Source: Saprospiraceae bacterium (GTDB taxonomy: Bacteria > Bacteroidota > Bacteroidia > Chitinophagales > Saprospiraceae). Taken from it: 64,000 nt of DNA. The stretch lies in contig JANQRV010000535.1 of NCBI GenBank assembly GCA_028284395.1, positions 1 to 64,000 on the forward strand, written 5' to 3'. The position numbers and the translations under genes are program-made. Shown here piece by piece: positions 36,336 to 45,498 of the stretch (the stretch's first letter is position 1; the number at the start of each line of letters is the position of its first letter). The notes under the pieces were generated by a model, which had not been told where the DNA came from, did not search any database, and saw only the letters and a program-made list of their open reading frames with translations.

Positions 36336-36926
36336 ATGAACGACGAACCTAAATTGCTAGGCTTATTTGGAAGTCCCGAAGAAAGAGAGGCAGCCCTAAA
36401 GGCTTTGTATTTGAATCAAAAATTGCGCGGTTTCATCATTGGCTTTGTGAGGAATAATGGAGGCAATCAAGAAGATGGCAAAGATATTCTACAGGATGCC
36501 CTGATTATCTTGGATCGGCAGGTGCGACTGGGAGGTTACAAAGGAACAGGTACTGTAGAAAACTACTTGCAAGGAATAGCTCACAAACTGTGGATTAGGA
36601 AGCGACAGCAATGGAATGAACGTCATCGGGAATTGAACGAGACGAACCAAAAGGAAGAAATTGACGAAGGCCCGGAGGTTCAGTTTCTTTCAAACGAACG
36701 TAAGCAGTTAATCGATCAAATCCTAACTAAACTTGGCAAAAACTGTAAGGCGATCCTCAATCTGTATAAACTACAATACTCTATGGAAGAAATAGCCATC
36801 AAAATAGGGTTCGCTAGCAAGGAAGTAGCCCGAAATGAAGCTTATAAGTGTAGGAAGCGATTTCGGGAACACGTTAAAGGCAGAAAAGACTATTTGGATT
36901 TACTAGGAATATCAAAGCTGGTCTAA
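36336..36926 (+). CDS. ECF-type RNA polymerase sigma factor
   Basis: A 196-residue protein with region 2 (about 20-95; GKDILQDALIILDRQV is the -10-binding helix) and region 4 (about 120-180; LGKNCKAILNLYKLQYSMEE then the helix-turn-helix IAIKIGFASKEVARNEAYKCRKR). The two are joined by a charged linker. It belongs to the Bacteroidota sigma-70 (ECF) family; 'sigma-70 family' is safer than a subgroup. Thirteen bases separate it from the membrane TPR protein, its probable regulator. Divergent from the CHAT operon, whose promoter it probably recognises. Confidence 0.9.
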   Translation: MNDEPKLLGLFGSPEEREAALKALYLNQKLRGFIIGFVRNNGGNQEDGKDILQDALIILDRQVRLGGYKGTGTVENYLQGIAHKLWIRKRQQWNERHRELNETNQKEEIDEGPEVQFLSNERKQLIDQILTKLGKNCKAILNLYKLQYSMEEIAIKIGFASKEVARNEAYKCRKRFREHVKGRKDYLDLLGISKLV

Positions 36927-36939
36927 TCAATCAATCTGT

Positions 36940-37968
36940 ATGGATGATCAATCACTTTTTGATAAAATAGAAGCCTACCTACTGAACGAGCTCCCGGAAA
37001 AAGAAACGGAGGCGTTCAAGCAGCAAATTGATGCCGATCCAGACCTGGCTCTTGAAGTAGAATTGCATCGATTAGAAAGCGACGCGATGGAAGTATTGGT
37101 AGCGGAAAACTACAAGAAGAAGATGACTGACTGGGAGGCTGAATTACCTCCAGAAAAAAATGCCGTCGACAGCACCAAGATACCGAGATGGTATTGGACA
37201 GTGGGTACGATCTTCATCGTTGTAACAATCGCAGCATACCTTTCCGGAGTATTTAGTTTCTCCCCTGAAAAACCAGGTCAAGAACCACAAGATGAAACTG
37301 GCAGCACCTCACCCGTCAAACCCGCTGAAGAATCTTCCATTGAGGCTTCCAGCGATCAATCGCTGGATCAAACGGAAGAATTCATCCCTGATACTCCTCC
37401 GGTAAGGGAACCACCAGAGCCTAAAGAATCTGAACCCGGAAAGGAATCACCAGGAATCATAAATCTGGAAAAGCCTCAGGAGAAAAAAGAAGTTCCAATC
37501 GCCAATAACGAGCCGGAAGAAAAATTTGACAGCGAATTGGTTGCCGTCGCTGAAGAACTAAATGACCTTTCGGACGAGGAGCTCTTTAATCCCGATTATT
37601 CAAGAAACTCAAAAAGTGACCCCGATGGTTCGGGAAAAGCATATCGGAGCTATGATGAAATAATTGCTGCCCTAACCGATACGATCACAGAAGATCCAAA
37701 TCTACTCATGACCTTAGGACATGCTCAATTGAAGTCAAAACAATTCGCTCAGGCTGCAGCAACTTACAAATCAATTATTGATAGTGAAAATCGATTGGAA
37801 GCGGAAGAGGTACTATATTACTATCTACTATCACTGGTTGCGCAAGGGAAACACAAAGATGCTGACTTCCAGGAAGTTGTTAAAACTGTCCTAAAGGACC
37901 CTGGGCATGCCTCGCATGATAAAATTCGGGATTATTTAGTGCCTAAACTTGAGGAATTGAAGGAATGA
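36940..37968 (+). CDS. One-pass membrane protein with TPR-like C-terminus, anti-sigma-like
   Basis: 342 residues: an N-terminal cytoplasmic helical part (1-83, beginning with YLLNELPEKETEAF, the motif common to Bacteroidota anti-sigma-type membrane proteins), a single transmembrane helix (about 84-106), a Pro/Glu-rich linker (107-200) and a C-terminal TPR-like part (about 235-342). No zinc-binding HxxxCxxC motif of the ZAS fold is present. The pairing with the sigma gene supports sequestering of the sigma factor at the membrane; this is inference. The periplasmic TPR part could be the site at which the exported CHAT proteins act. Confidence 0.8.
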   Translation: MDDQSLFDKIEAYLLNELPEKETEAFKQQIDADPDLALEVELHRLESDAMEVLVAENYKKKMTDWEAELPPEKNAVDSTKIPRWYWTVGTIFIVVTIAAYLSGVFSFSPEKPGQEPQDETGSTSPVKPAEESSIEASSDQSLDQTEEFIPDTPPVREPPEPKESEPGKESPGIINLEKPQEKKEVPIANNEPEEKFDSELVAVAEELNDLSDEELFNPDYSRNSKSDPDGSGKAYRSYDEIIAALTDTITEDPNLLMTLGHAQLKSKQFAQAAATYKSIIDSENRLEAEEVLYYYLLSLVAQGKHKDADFQEVVKTVLKDPGHASHDKIRDYLVPKLEELKE

Positions 37969-38015
37969 CGTTGTAGTGGGAAAAGTATTAATTTTAAATT
38001 ATTACAACTGTCCCG

Positions 38016-38858
38016 CTAATGGTATTGATCAGCCCTAGAAGGCGTATAATCAACATACCCACCAAAAACGTAACCATATTGTCCTTTATACAGAATTCTT
38101 AGCCATTGATCTCGCTTTTCTTCAATTCTTTCGAAATGGTAGGTTTCTTCGACGATTCTTATTTGGTCTTTATTGGGAATCCTCAAGATAATTTCGCTAT
38201 TGCGTGATTTAGCAGCTCGCATCATTAAATTATCGCCGGTTACAGTATTGATATACCCAATCTCGAAATCGGGAATTTCATTGTAAGTCCTTGGTGATTC
38301 ACCACTCACCATTGGCGGAGTTTCTGCGACGGGAATAGGTTCAACCGCAATTACTCCGAGGTTGTAGGTGTTATCCTCTTCATTGTATTGTACCTTATCG
38401 GCATTTTCCAAATTGATGTCTGGAACCTCCTGAATCGCCTCTCCTTCAAATTGAATGATCAAGCGCACTGTTCTATTTTCAGGAATCTCCACGTTACTTA
38501 TTTTGAAAGTTCCATCTACTTTGGTGTAGTAGGGATTCATCAAATCGTTCTTTACCCGGACTTTTGCGGAAACCACTGGTTTCGACTCCTCCCGGTCTAT
38601 GATCATGCCCGTGATGGTTGCATTTTCCTTGCCGAAACCCAAATTTTCAAAGAGTCTGCCAGGTATAATCTTTAGTACAAATGTGAGAAAGCAAAGAATT
38701 AGTACTATTAGGAGCAGAATAATAAATTTGTTGCTATTGAGAAAGGTCCATAAATTGTAATCCGGATGGTGGTCTTGAAAGGAATGGTTCACGATATGAA
38801 TATTTTGGTTTTTAATATGATGGAAAGCAAGAACTTTTTCGCCACAATCATACCTCAT
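38016..38858 (-). CDS. Membrane protein with carboxypeptidase-regulatory-like and SH3 domains
   Basis: 280 residues: a short cytoplasmic part, one transmembrane helix (about 44-64), a carboxypeptidase regulatory-like beta sandwich (about 78-172; ITGMIIDREESKPVVSAKVR) and a bacterial SH3 domain (about 205-272; LMMRAAKSRNSEIILRIP...WLRILYKGQYGYVFGGYV). SH3b domains bind peptidoglycan or peptides, so the bulk of the protein is expected in the periplasm. Its start overlaps the stop of the upstream cNMP/AlbA gene by 11 bases, so the two are translationally coupled. Last gene of the minus-strand set. Confidence 0.85.
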   Translation of the reverse strand: MRYDCGEKVLAFHHIKNQNIHIVNHSFQDHHPDYNLWTFLNSNKFIILLLIVLILCFLTFVLKIIPGRLFENLGFGKENATITGMIIDREESKPVVSAKVRVKNDLMNPYYTKVDGTFKISNVEIPENRTVRLIIQFEGEAIQEVPDINLENADKVQYNEEDNTYNLGVIAVEPIPVAETPPMVSGESPRTYNEIPDFEIGYINTVTGDNLMMRAAKSRNSEIILRIPNKDQIRIVEETYHFERIEEKRDQWLRILYKGQYGYVFGGYVDYTPSRADQYH

Positions 38859-39735
38859 AAAATCGTTCCTTCACATAATTCAGCATTTGTCGATTATTAT
38901 TGATGGTAGAATTTCGGGCTCCGGAACGAATCAGGAACACGGGACGGATCCGCTTAGACGATTTGGCGGGAATATTGAGTAGGGCGGGCTTATTTGCGGG
39001 CTCGCAATCAATCCTGAAAATCCTCTTCCCGTTTACATCTTCGATGTCGTAAGTAATCAATTTGGCGAAACAGGCACCAATGCGTTGTTCGATCAAGCCG
39101 GTCAGATCATTAGAAAAATTATCGATGTCTTTATCTGACAGATGCCCGATACCGACGATCTCTTTATCATCTTCAACTCCAATAAAAATGGTCCCGCCAG
39201 CAGAGTTGTAAAAGGCAGTCAGGGTTCTGAGAATGGGCTCTTTGCTGAATTTCGTGATGGACGTTTTGAATTCTACCTGGTCATTTTCTCCCTTACCAAT
39301 AATCTCTTCTATAGGTACGGCAATTTGATTATGGATGTATCCTACTATTTGATTAGCCAAAAGACGGCTGATCTTTAATGCAATTGAAGTTGGCAGCTTA
39401 TTGTCATCAAATAGTATTGACCGATGAAAGCCGATGAGCGTTGTTGGAGTGTCGGCTTTAATGCCTCCTGTGCGATAACTTTGGTCGAAAATGGCGACTT
39501 CTCCGAAGCAACCCAAGGCTCCGTACTTTCGGATTTTACCGCTCCGGAGTCGAAGTGTGAGCTTTCCTTCGTGAACGAGATAGAAGTACTTTCCTTTGTG
39601 CTCGAAGGAGAACACGGTTTGGTTCTTGCAATATCTTTTGATTTCTGCAACTGCCGCAAGCTGGTCCTTTTCGGTCTTTTCCAGGCTATTGAATATAGGA
39701 GCATTATAAAGCGTTTCGAAAAATTCGTCTTTCAT
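38848..39735 (-). CDS. Cyclic-nucleotide-binding domain fused to AlbA/Schlafen-type domain
   Basis: 295 residues. Residues of about 8-135 form a cNMP-binding (CAP_ED) beta barrel, with GKYFYLVHEGKLTLRL and the phosphate-binding-cassette-like LGCFGEVAIFDQ. Residues of about 146-270 match the AlbA_2 (Schlafen-type, divergent AAA_4) domain: GENDQVEFKTSI, then LRTLTAFYNSAGGTIFIGVED. This domain occurs in putative nucleic-acid binding or RNA-processing proteins. The fusion is uncommon. No helix-turn-helix of classical CRP is seen. It overlaps the SH3 membrane protein gene, and lies 13 bases after the four-repeat secreted protein gene. Confidence 0.85.
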   Translation of the reverse strand: MKDEFFETLYNAPIFNSLEKTEKDQLAAVAEIKRYCKNQTVFSFEHKGKYFYLVHEGKLTLRLRSGKIRKYGALGCFGEVAIFDQSYRTGGIKADTPTTLIGFHRSILFDDNKLPTSIALKISRLLANQIVGYIHNQIAVPIEEIIGKGENDQVEFKTSITKFSKEPILRTLTAFYNSAGGTIFIGVEDDKEIVGIGHLSDKDIDNFSNDLTGLIEQRIGACFAKLITYDIEDVNGKRIFRIDCEPANKPALLNIPAKSSKRIRPVFLIRSGARNSTINNNRQMLNYVKERFYEV

Positions 39736-39748
39736 GATTGTTGTTTTA

Positions 39749-41413
39749 TTATTTTTGACATGATTCTGTCGCCGCCTTCCAAGCCTCTGTCATGGTGCGG
39801 GTTAGAGTCAAGTCGTCCAAATAGATTTTTGTTTTTGAGGTGTAATTTTCCACTTTACTATCTTCAAAGTACTTGATGTATTCCTTATTCCCCCTGGTTT
39901 CCAACTCAATGGCTAATTCCCTTCTTTTGACGGTAGGGTTTATCTTACCGGGGTCAAGGTCGGCAAGGTCAAATTCGAACACATCTGTATGGCTTCTCTT
40001 CGTATCGCGGGTAGTATGAGTCAAGGATAACTGACAGTAGTCTCCATTCAGCTGCTTCATCTCCTGGGCATAACCATTGATCGATCTGGGTAGGTCGTTC
40101 ACTGTTTTCACCAACCATTGGACAGCATCTTGCCCGTGGGTAAATCGCACTAAGTTCTGCTGAAATTGCTCGTGACACAATGAGATCATTTGTCGGAGAG
40201 TGTGCTGGAAATCCCTGGCAGATTCCATATCTGGAAGTTGCCAGAGAGTTTTGCTGGTATAACCCTTGAGCACTCCGTCAGCGTATTGTTGGATCCATGG
40301 TTCCTTCTTGTATATCGGAGACTTAATAATAAGTACATTGCCTGCCACCTCAATTGCTACTTTCATGTTATCGAATTGGTCAACAAAAAACCGGTCCTTT
40401 GCCTCGGTGGATGCACTCTTAACCAATTCGGCATTGCATGCACCACTGAGTTTTTGTATCAATAATCCTTTCTTGGTCTCTATTGGTTTTAATAGCGATT
40501 GCAGAACGGTCCCTCCTTGCTCAATAGTTTCGATGTTAGGCATACAATTTTTCATTCTGGATTGTGCATGGGGAATTGTCTTTCGCAACACATCCAGAAA
40601 CATTCGTCCTTCATCGATTGATTCGACCAGTATTTCTAAGCGATTGACGTAATTGTCTCGCTCTCCATTCGTCTCAACTCCAACATATTTTAAGTTCTTT
40701 AGTGTTTTGGTGACTACCATCACCTCTTGCCCCTTGATTTCCAACTTGGCAGAAGCGGGATTGAGATCGGCTAAATTGACTAAAAACCGTTGGTCCAGGT
40801 TCTTTCTTGACAGCGAATAAGCGATAACCGGCCTTTCACCTGATAGTTTAATTAAATTTTGCCGGTAATCACTCCGGTTGATGGCAAAGCTGGTGGTGTG
40901 CTCAGAAAGCCATAGGATCCCAGTGCCGCAATCTCCGATCTCCACTTCAGACTTGAAAACAGACTGAGCTTGTATCCTGCTGGACCTGAAATACGCTTCG
41001 ATTTGTCGTGCATTATCGGAAGAATTAGCGTAAAACACTACTTCATTACTATAATTCTCCTGTTGATCATTCTTCATGATTCGAATGAACTTCTGCCGCT
41101 TACGTGTGCTTAATTTAAACTCGATGACATCGCCTTTGGGTCTCCAAGAAATGCCGTCTGACAAGTCTACCAAGTTGAATTCATATTGCAGTCGGTCACT
41201 TTCTTTCTTTCCCTCTTCTCGCAATGATAAAGAAACCTTGTAGATTTCGGCAGGGTCAAAGCTGAATTCTTGATGAAAGGTCGCTTTGCCCGTTTCCACT
41301 TTGACGATTGCGGCGGAAAGATTGGATAAGTCTGAAATCAGCGAGTCTTGCTGACCAAAAAGACTTAGTAACTGCAGTAGCATGAACAATATCAATAGGG
41401 AAAACCGGATCAT
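39749..41413 (-). CDS. Secreted protein of four tandem copies of an unnamed domain
   Basis: 554 residues with signal peptide (about 1-20, ending SLFGQ). By self-comparison the mature protein has four diverged copies of a unit of about 75-130 residues: a (Y/F)xFxLxDL strand, a basic strand ending in ENY or DNY (Tyr followed by polar residues), then a helix ending in (A/C). Examples: YEFNLVDLSDG...QENYSN, FLVNLADLNPA...DNYVN, FFVDQFDN...KGYTS, FEFDLADLDPG...ENYTS. I do not recognise a named family. It is flanked by the barrel-like gene upstream and the cNMP/AlbA gene downstream. Confidence 0.75.
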   Translation of the reverse strand: MIRFSLLILFMLLQLLSLFGQQDSLISDLSNLSAAIVKVETGKATFHQEFSFDPAEIYKVSLSLREEGKKESDRLQYEFNLVDLSDGISWRPKGDVIEFKLSTRKRQKFIRIMKNDQQENYSNEVVFYANSSDNARQIEAYFRSSRIQAQSVFKSEVEIGDCGTGILWLSEHTTSFAINRSDYRQNLIKLSGERPVIAYSLSRKNLDQRFLVNLADLNPASAKLEIKGQEVMVVTKTLKNLKYVGVETNGERDNYVNRLEILVESIDEGRMFLDVLRKTIPHAQSRMKNCMPNIETIEQGGTVLQSLLKPIETKKGLLIQKLSGACNAELVKSASTEAKDRFFVDQFDNMKVAIEVAGNVLIIKSPIYKKEPWIQQYADGVLKGYTSKTLWQLPDMESARDFQHTLRQMISLCHEQFQQNLVRFTHGQDAVQWLVKTVNDLPRSINGYAQEMKQLNGDYCQLSLTHTTRDTKRSHTDVFEFDLADLDPGKINPTVKRRELAIELETRGNKEYIKYFEDSKVENYTSKTKIYLDDLTLTRTMTEAWKAATESCQK

Positions 41414-41431
41414 GATGAATGATGTTAAGTA

Positions 41432-41464
41432 GGCGCCGATACCTCCAAAGAGGTATCAGTCGCC
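41432..41464 (-). terminator. Stem-loop before the four-repeat secreted gene
   Basis: GGCG, two bases, then GATACCTC-CAAA-GAGGTATC and CGCC: an 8-bp perfect stem with a 4-bp extension. It lies between the barrel gene stop and the next start on the minus strand. No T run, so a processing or attenuation role is as likely as termination. Confidence 0.5.
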
Positions 41465-41489
41465 AAAGTGAAAGGTGATTCAAATTTTG

Positions 41490-41978
41490 TTATTCTCCGA
41501 TGACATAGCGGATCCCCAAGGCACCGTATCCACCACCGAAACCCGATCCAAAACCATTCACAAAAAAGGTAGGCACCCAGTCGACAGTAAGACTAACCGG
41601 GATGTTCTCCAATTTATAATCCAACCCCAAATAACCTTGGATTCCAAAGGTAGTTCCGACGCTTCGATCGCCTAAAAACTCGAAATCAAAGGACCAGAAG
41701 TAGGCAGAGCCTCCAAGACCATAGTACCATTGCAAGCCGTCGATGCTATCAATATCTTTGTGAACCTGGTAGGCTCCGCTGACAGTGAACCAGTTGTACG
41801 TACTAAAATTTCGAAAGCCGACATAGGCCTCGACTGCGTGAGCATCATTAATAAATTTCTTAAAAGACACGGACAAGGGACTTCCAAAGCGCGCACCAAT
41901 CGCTGCATTGTAATTTTGAGCATCTACAAAAGAAAAAACAATAACAAAAAGAGCAAGTGAACAAATTAGCTGTTTCAT
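41490..41978 (-). CDS. Small outer-membrane beta-barrel-like protein
   Basis: 162 residues from the ATG at 41978 (the frame is open to 42029, but the signal peptide MKQLICSLALFVIVFSFVDA starts here). The mature part has alternating hydrophobic/polar strands rich in Gly, Phe and Tyr (AVEAYVGFRNFSTYNWF, GLQWYYGLGGSAYFWSF, FGGGYGALGIRYVIGE), fitting an eight-stranded barrel. The last strand ends in a hydrophobic-residue pattern usual for barrels. The gene has a promoter-like element (42113-42139) of the sigma-dependent type upstream. Confidence 0.8.
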   Translation of the reverse strand: MKQLICSLALFVIVFSFVDAQNYNAAIGARFGSPLSVSFKKFINDAHAVEAYVGFRNFSTYNWFTVSGAYQVHKDIDSIDGLQWYYGLGGSAYFWSFDFEFLGDRSVGTTFGIQGYLGLDYKLENIPVSLTVDWVPTFFVNGFGSGFGGGYGALGIRYVIGE

Positions 41979-42112
41979 ATTAAAATGATTAATTTTTGGT
42001 GAATGACCGGAAAGGCGGATTACCAGCATAGGAATCCCAGGCGAATGCTTGGTGAATTCCCCGTTTTGAAGCTCAACCTTTCAGATCATTTGAATATTGG
42101 TTTCGTTTATAG

Positions 42113-42139
42113 AGTAGACACTTTTCTTAAAAGGTGATC
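42113..42139 (-). promoter_or_regulatory. ECF-type promoter element for the barrel gene
   Basis: On the minus strand GATCACCTTTT (42129-42139), ten bases, then TCTACT (42113-42118), 135 bases before the start at 41978. The first box also lies in a longer word, GCAAAAGATCACCTTTT, that is identical at 48094-48110. Confidence 0.55.
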
Positions 42140-42179
42140 TTTTGCGGAAACTTTTTTTTGATTTTTTCGGGACACCTGA

Positions 42180-45100
42180 TTATCGGCCCTCATTCACGAT
42201 AACTTTTCTGGTCAAAGAAACATTGTCAGAGATCATTTGGACATAGTAAAGTCCCGCCGGACAGAACCGCAAATCGATCTGACCCTGATCGAAACCCCCA
42301 AAACCGTGAATATTTTGAACCTCCTTCATCATTTTTCCTTGCGGGGAATATACCCGCAGCATTAACTTTTCGGATGGAAGAGCCGAGAGCCGATAATTCA
42401 AGAAACCGGAAACGGAAGGGTTCGGGAATAGATCCAGGGTTCCATTAGCTAATTGCGGCGCCTTGTTTTGGGAAACTATTCTTTCGTACTTACATATGTC
42501 CAATCGGAAGGCAATCTCTTGAAAATTGGCTTCCATGGTTTGGATATAAATTTTTCCAGTATTCGGCAAAGAACTCAGTTGCGCTCGAACGGTATCGGAA
42601 TAACTTTCAGAACTACAATAAATCAATCGTAGGTCGTTACAATCTCCGGAAAACAATCGAAAATGCAGGTTGGCATATTCTTCAGAAAGTTGTATCATCG
42701 AAATATACATGCTATCCAGAGAACCAGTTTCAAAATCGAACCAAAGTGATCTGGCATTCCGGTCTTCGCAGTTCAATCCCGTAGTATCGGGCCGAACCGG
42801 GACACTAATATTTGTAAAGTCACCACTGAAACATCCTTCGGAAAAGGCCAGCGAATTGGATTCTCCACAACTTACGTTTTCAGATATTAATTCGAGTGCC
42901 GCTAGACAAACCGATACGCGACTGGTCGATAAGTTTGCCGCGTCGATTATTCTCAGATAATAGGATTTTCCCGGGATTAAATCGACGATTTTATACTCTT
43001 CTTTGGTATTGCCGTCTTCGAAACAAGCCACCTGCTCAAGAGCAGAACAGTCTCCCCGGTAGAGTTCACCGATAAACCCTCCAGTCAAATTGGGCTCATA
43101 AAAGGAGAGTCGAAGATACACCCTGCCCGACAGTGGGGCATCAAAACGGATCCAAGAGTCCCGAAAGTTTTGGAAAAAGGACGAACAACTCTCCGGCAGA
43201 TAATAAGAAAAACTCGGAGTTGAAGCACCAATTTCCAACTCCTGACAGTGTATAAAATCTGTAATTTCTATTGATTTGGCATCCGTGCACAGATCGGCCG
43301 GCGGATCACAAATGATCTCATTGAAAAACGGACGCAAATAAGGAACCGTAGGATTTTCGTCATTACAATCAAGACTATCAGCAACAAAACCTTCCGGGAT
43401 CAAAAGATCGCCGGTTGGCCCTGTAGCAATCGGAAGGGGGAAATTTGGATCACCAAAACCGTCGCCATCTAAATCTACAAATACGACATGAGTGTCCGGA
43501 CCAATTTGTTGCTCGAGACAAAGTTGCGAGCTGTTTCCGGAAGAATCCTGCGCACTAAACAGGTACTTCACATAGGTCCCACCGTCCATCTGCATAGTAT
43601 CGACCTCCACTCCATCAATCCAGGAAACATCGCAGTCTTGCGTAAAGGCGGTAACACCTCCCCGCCCATCTGGAATTGGATGTATGATCGGAGCAATGGT
43701 GTCGTAAACAAGAACGGTCAAACTAAAAGAATCCCGAGAATGACATCCATAATCAGAACTGGTATAAAGCCAATCATGTACGAAGGTGATTGGCGTCTTA
43801 GGAGTGACGACTTCACCCTCCAAATTCTTTGGTCGTCGCCTTCGGTTTCCCCTTCTCGATACGGCAGCGACCAAGTCGTACCAAGGAGGACAAACGATAT
43901 CCGAAATACCAAAGGAATCCTGAAGAAAATGTAGCTCATCACAATCGATCCGGAGCGTATCTTTGGATTTTAACAGCTGCCCTCGATAAAACGCCTCCAT
44001 TGTGGCCGATTTACCAAGATAAATGTCTTTTTCCAATCGGGTCCAGCCTTCCGTCCAAAGAACACGGGAGTTAAACGCTCCCTTTTGCATCCGGTCTTCA
44101 ATCCGGGACTGAAAAAACGAATCATCAGGATAAGGCAAGTTCGGCGGAGTTCCGATAGCCCCCAGTGTGTCCGGACGTGGATCCAAAGCTATACATATTG
44201 CGCTTTCCCGATTCGTCCTAATACCCAACCCCTGATAAAAATTGGATTGCTCAGACAAATGCTTTGTCAAATAAGCCGCATTGGAAGATTCATAATTGGA
44301 ATCTACCAAAATAATCCCCTCCGGAGTGGGACCGAACGTCTTGAAAAAACCCGTGTTCAGGCCAAGCGATCCAGGTCTTTCTGCACCGATACTCCACCAG
44401 GTATTATTGGCAATAAGCAAATTGCCTGCTTCAATTTGTTGTCGACAATCCGCCTGGCCCGTAAGGTCTTCAACTTTTAGTGCCCCAACTGGAAAATCAA
44501 GGATCAGGCTGTTGGCCAACAAACCGGCTGAATTATCTTTAAAGAAAACCCCGCCGTCCAACTGAGATACGTCCAAAACCTCACCGCATGTCTGGCCGAC
44601 CAGGGTAGCATTGAAAATTTGCGGATTAGAGATCCGGCCATTCCTTCCGATATTCCCTTTTCCCTCAATCCCGTAACTCCGATCAGACAAGATCTGGTCA
44701 TTAGCCACAATCCCAAATTTGAAGGCGAACCAATAGAGTCCGCGGCCCGTCCATCCAAAATCCCAATCGAAGGCGTCGTCCTGGGTAAAGGAAACAACAG
44801 CGTTTGAAATATCTGCATCTCCACCATGAATGCGAATACCATCTCCCTCAGACGCATAAATCTCAATGAAATCAATCCGGGTATTCTTATCTACATGGTC
44901 CAAAAACAATGCTGCACCTATCTCTGTCTCATTTCCTTTACCGGCAAAAGATATTTGTACATATCTCAGAATTTTTGTCCCCATATTTTCTCCTCCTTGC
45001 AGTGTAATTCCTCCCCAGGCAGGAACTTTGCGTCCTCCCGTAAATCCGACGCCACTCCAATTGCGCTTATCTTCTGTGGTAAATATTATGGGGTCTTCCT

Positions 45101-45389
45101 CGGTTCCGATTGCTGCTAGAGTTGCTCCGGGCGCCAATATTAGGCTGGAAGTGACTTGCTGCGGATCCGAAGGCGCTGCCTTGGCGATGATTTGTGTACC
45201 GGGTTCAATCAGGAGGCTCCCTGCTTCCATTGTCACCTGCCCGTCAAGCAAGTAAATTTTATCGCTTTGCCAGCTGTACCGCCCCCACCGCAAATCGCCA
45301 TCGGTAATCACGACTGTATCCCGCTGACCGATAACGTAGCTGGGAATAAGGACGGAAATAATCAGGAAGAAATATCGGACCGAGTTCAT
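42180..45389 (-). CDS. T9SS-exported beta-helix protein with calcium-binding repeats
   Basis: 1069 residues from the ATG at 45389 (the open frame runs to 45536, but the signal peptide MNSVRYFFLIISVLIPSYVI begins here). A right-handed beta-helix fold (about 30-330; EPGTQIIAKAAP, GGEN, IRIHGGDADISNAVVS) is followed by an Ig/HYR-like region, a DLDGDGFGDP...DCNDE segment typical of the MopE-like Ca2+ motif, a pre-peptidase-like domain and a T9SS type A sorting domain at the end (LFPNPSVSGFLNYRL to VIVNEG). It is exported to the cell surface. It is a clear paralogue of the gene at 51139. Confidence 0.85.
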   Translation of the reverse strand: MNSVRYFFLIISVLIPSYVIGQRDTVVITDGDLRWGRYSWQSDKIYLLDGQVTMEAGSLLIEPGTQIIAKAAPSDPQQVTSSLILAPGATLAAIGTEEDPIIFTTEDKRNWSGVGFTGGRKVPAWGGITLQGGENMGTKILRYVQISFAGKGNETEIGAALFLDHVDKNTRIDFIEIYASEGDGIRIHGGDADISNAVVSFTQDDAFDWDFGWTGRGLYWFAFKFGIVANDQILSDRSYGIEGKGNIGRNGRISNPQIFNATLVGQTCGEVLDVSQLDGGVFFKDNSAGLLANSLILDFPVGALKVEDLTGQADCRQQIEAGNLLIANNTWWSIGAERPGSLGLNTGFFKTFGPTPEGIILVDSNYESSNAAYLTKHLSEQSNFYQGLGIRTNRESAICIALDPRPDTLGAIGTPPNLPYPDDSFFQSRIEDRMQKGAFNSRVLWTEGWTRLEKDIYLGKSATMEAFYRGQLLKSKDTLRIDCDELHFLQDSFGISDIVCPPWYDLVAAVSRRGNRRRRPKNLEGEVVTPKTPITFVHDWLYTSSDYGCHSRDSFSLTVLVYDTIAPIIHPIPDGRGGVTAFTQDCDVSWIDGVEVDTMQMDGGTYVKYLFSAQDSSGNSSQLCLEQQIGPDTHVVFVDLDGDGFGDPNFPLPIATGPTGDLLIPEGFVADSLDCNDENPTVPYLRPFFNEIICDPPADLCTDAKSIEITDFIHCQELEIGASTPSFSYYLPESCSSFFQNFRDSWIRFDAPLSGRVYLRLSFYEPNLTGGFIGELYRGDCSALEQVACFEDGNTKEEYKIVDLIPGKSYYLRIIDAANLSTSRVSVCLAALELISENVSCGESNSLAFSEGCFSGDFTNISVPVRPDTTGLNCEDRNARSLWFDFETGSLDSMYISMIQLSEEYANLHFRLFSGDCNDLRLIYCSSESYSDTVRAQLSSLPNTGKIYIQTMEANFQEIAFRLDICKYERIVSQNKAPQLANGTLDLFPNPSVSGFLNYRLSALPSEKLMLRVYSPQGKMMKEVQNIHGFGGFDQGQIDLRFCPAGLYYVQMISDNVSLTRKVIVNEGR

Positions 45390-45498
45390 AGTATTTGGTT
45401 TTAGAGGTAGTTGTTCTTCCAGAAAGATAGTATGTTCTCCTTGAATACCCATTACATATTCGTAATTTTTTACATATTTTATTTTGATGGTATGATTC

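Noticed and set aside
41465-41489. AATCACCTTT on the minus strand before the four-repeat gene as a sigma element
   Set aside because: The first base is shifted and the second box (CTGATA) does not fit the pattern.
43488-43934. Plus-strand open frames opposite the T9SS beta-helix gene
   Set aside because: Several overlapping shadows in a long real gene; none has a recognisable domain.
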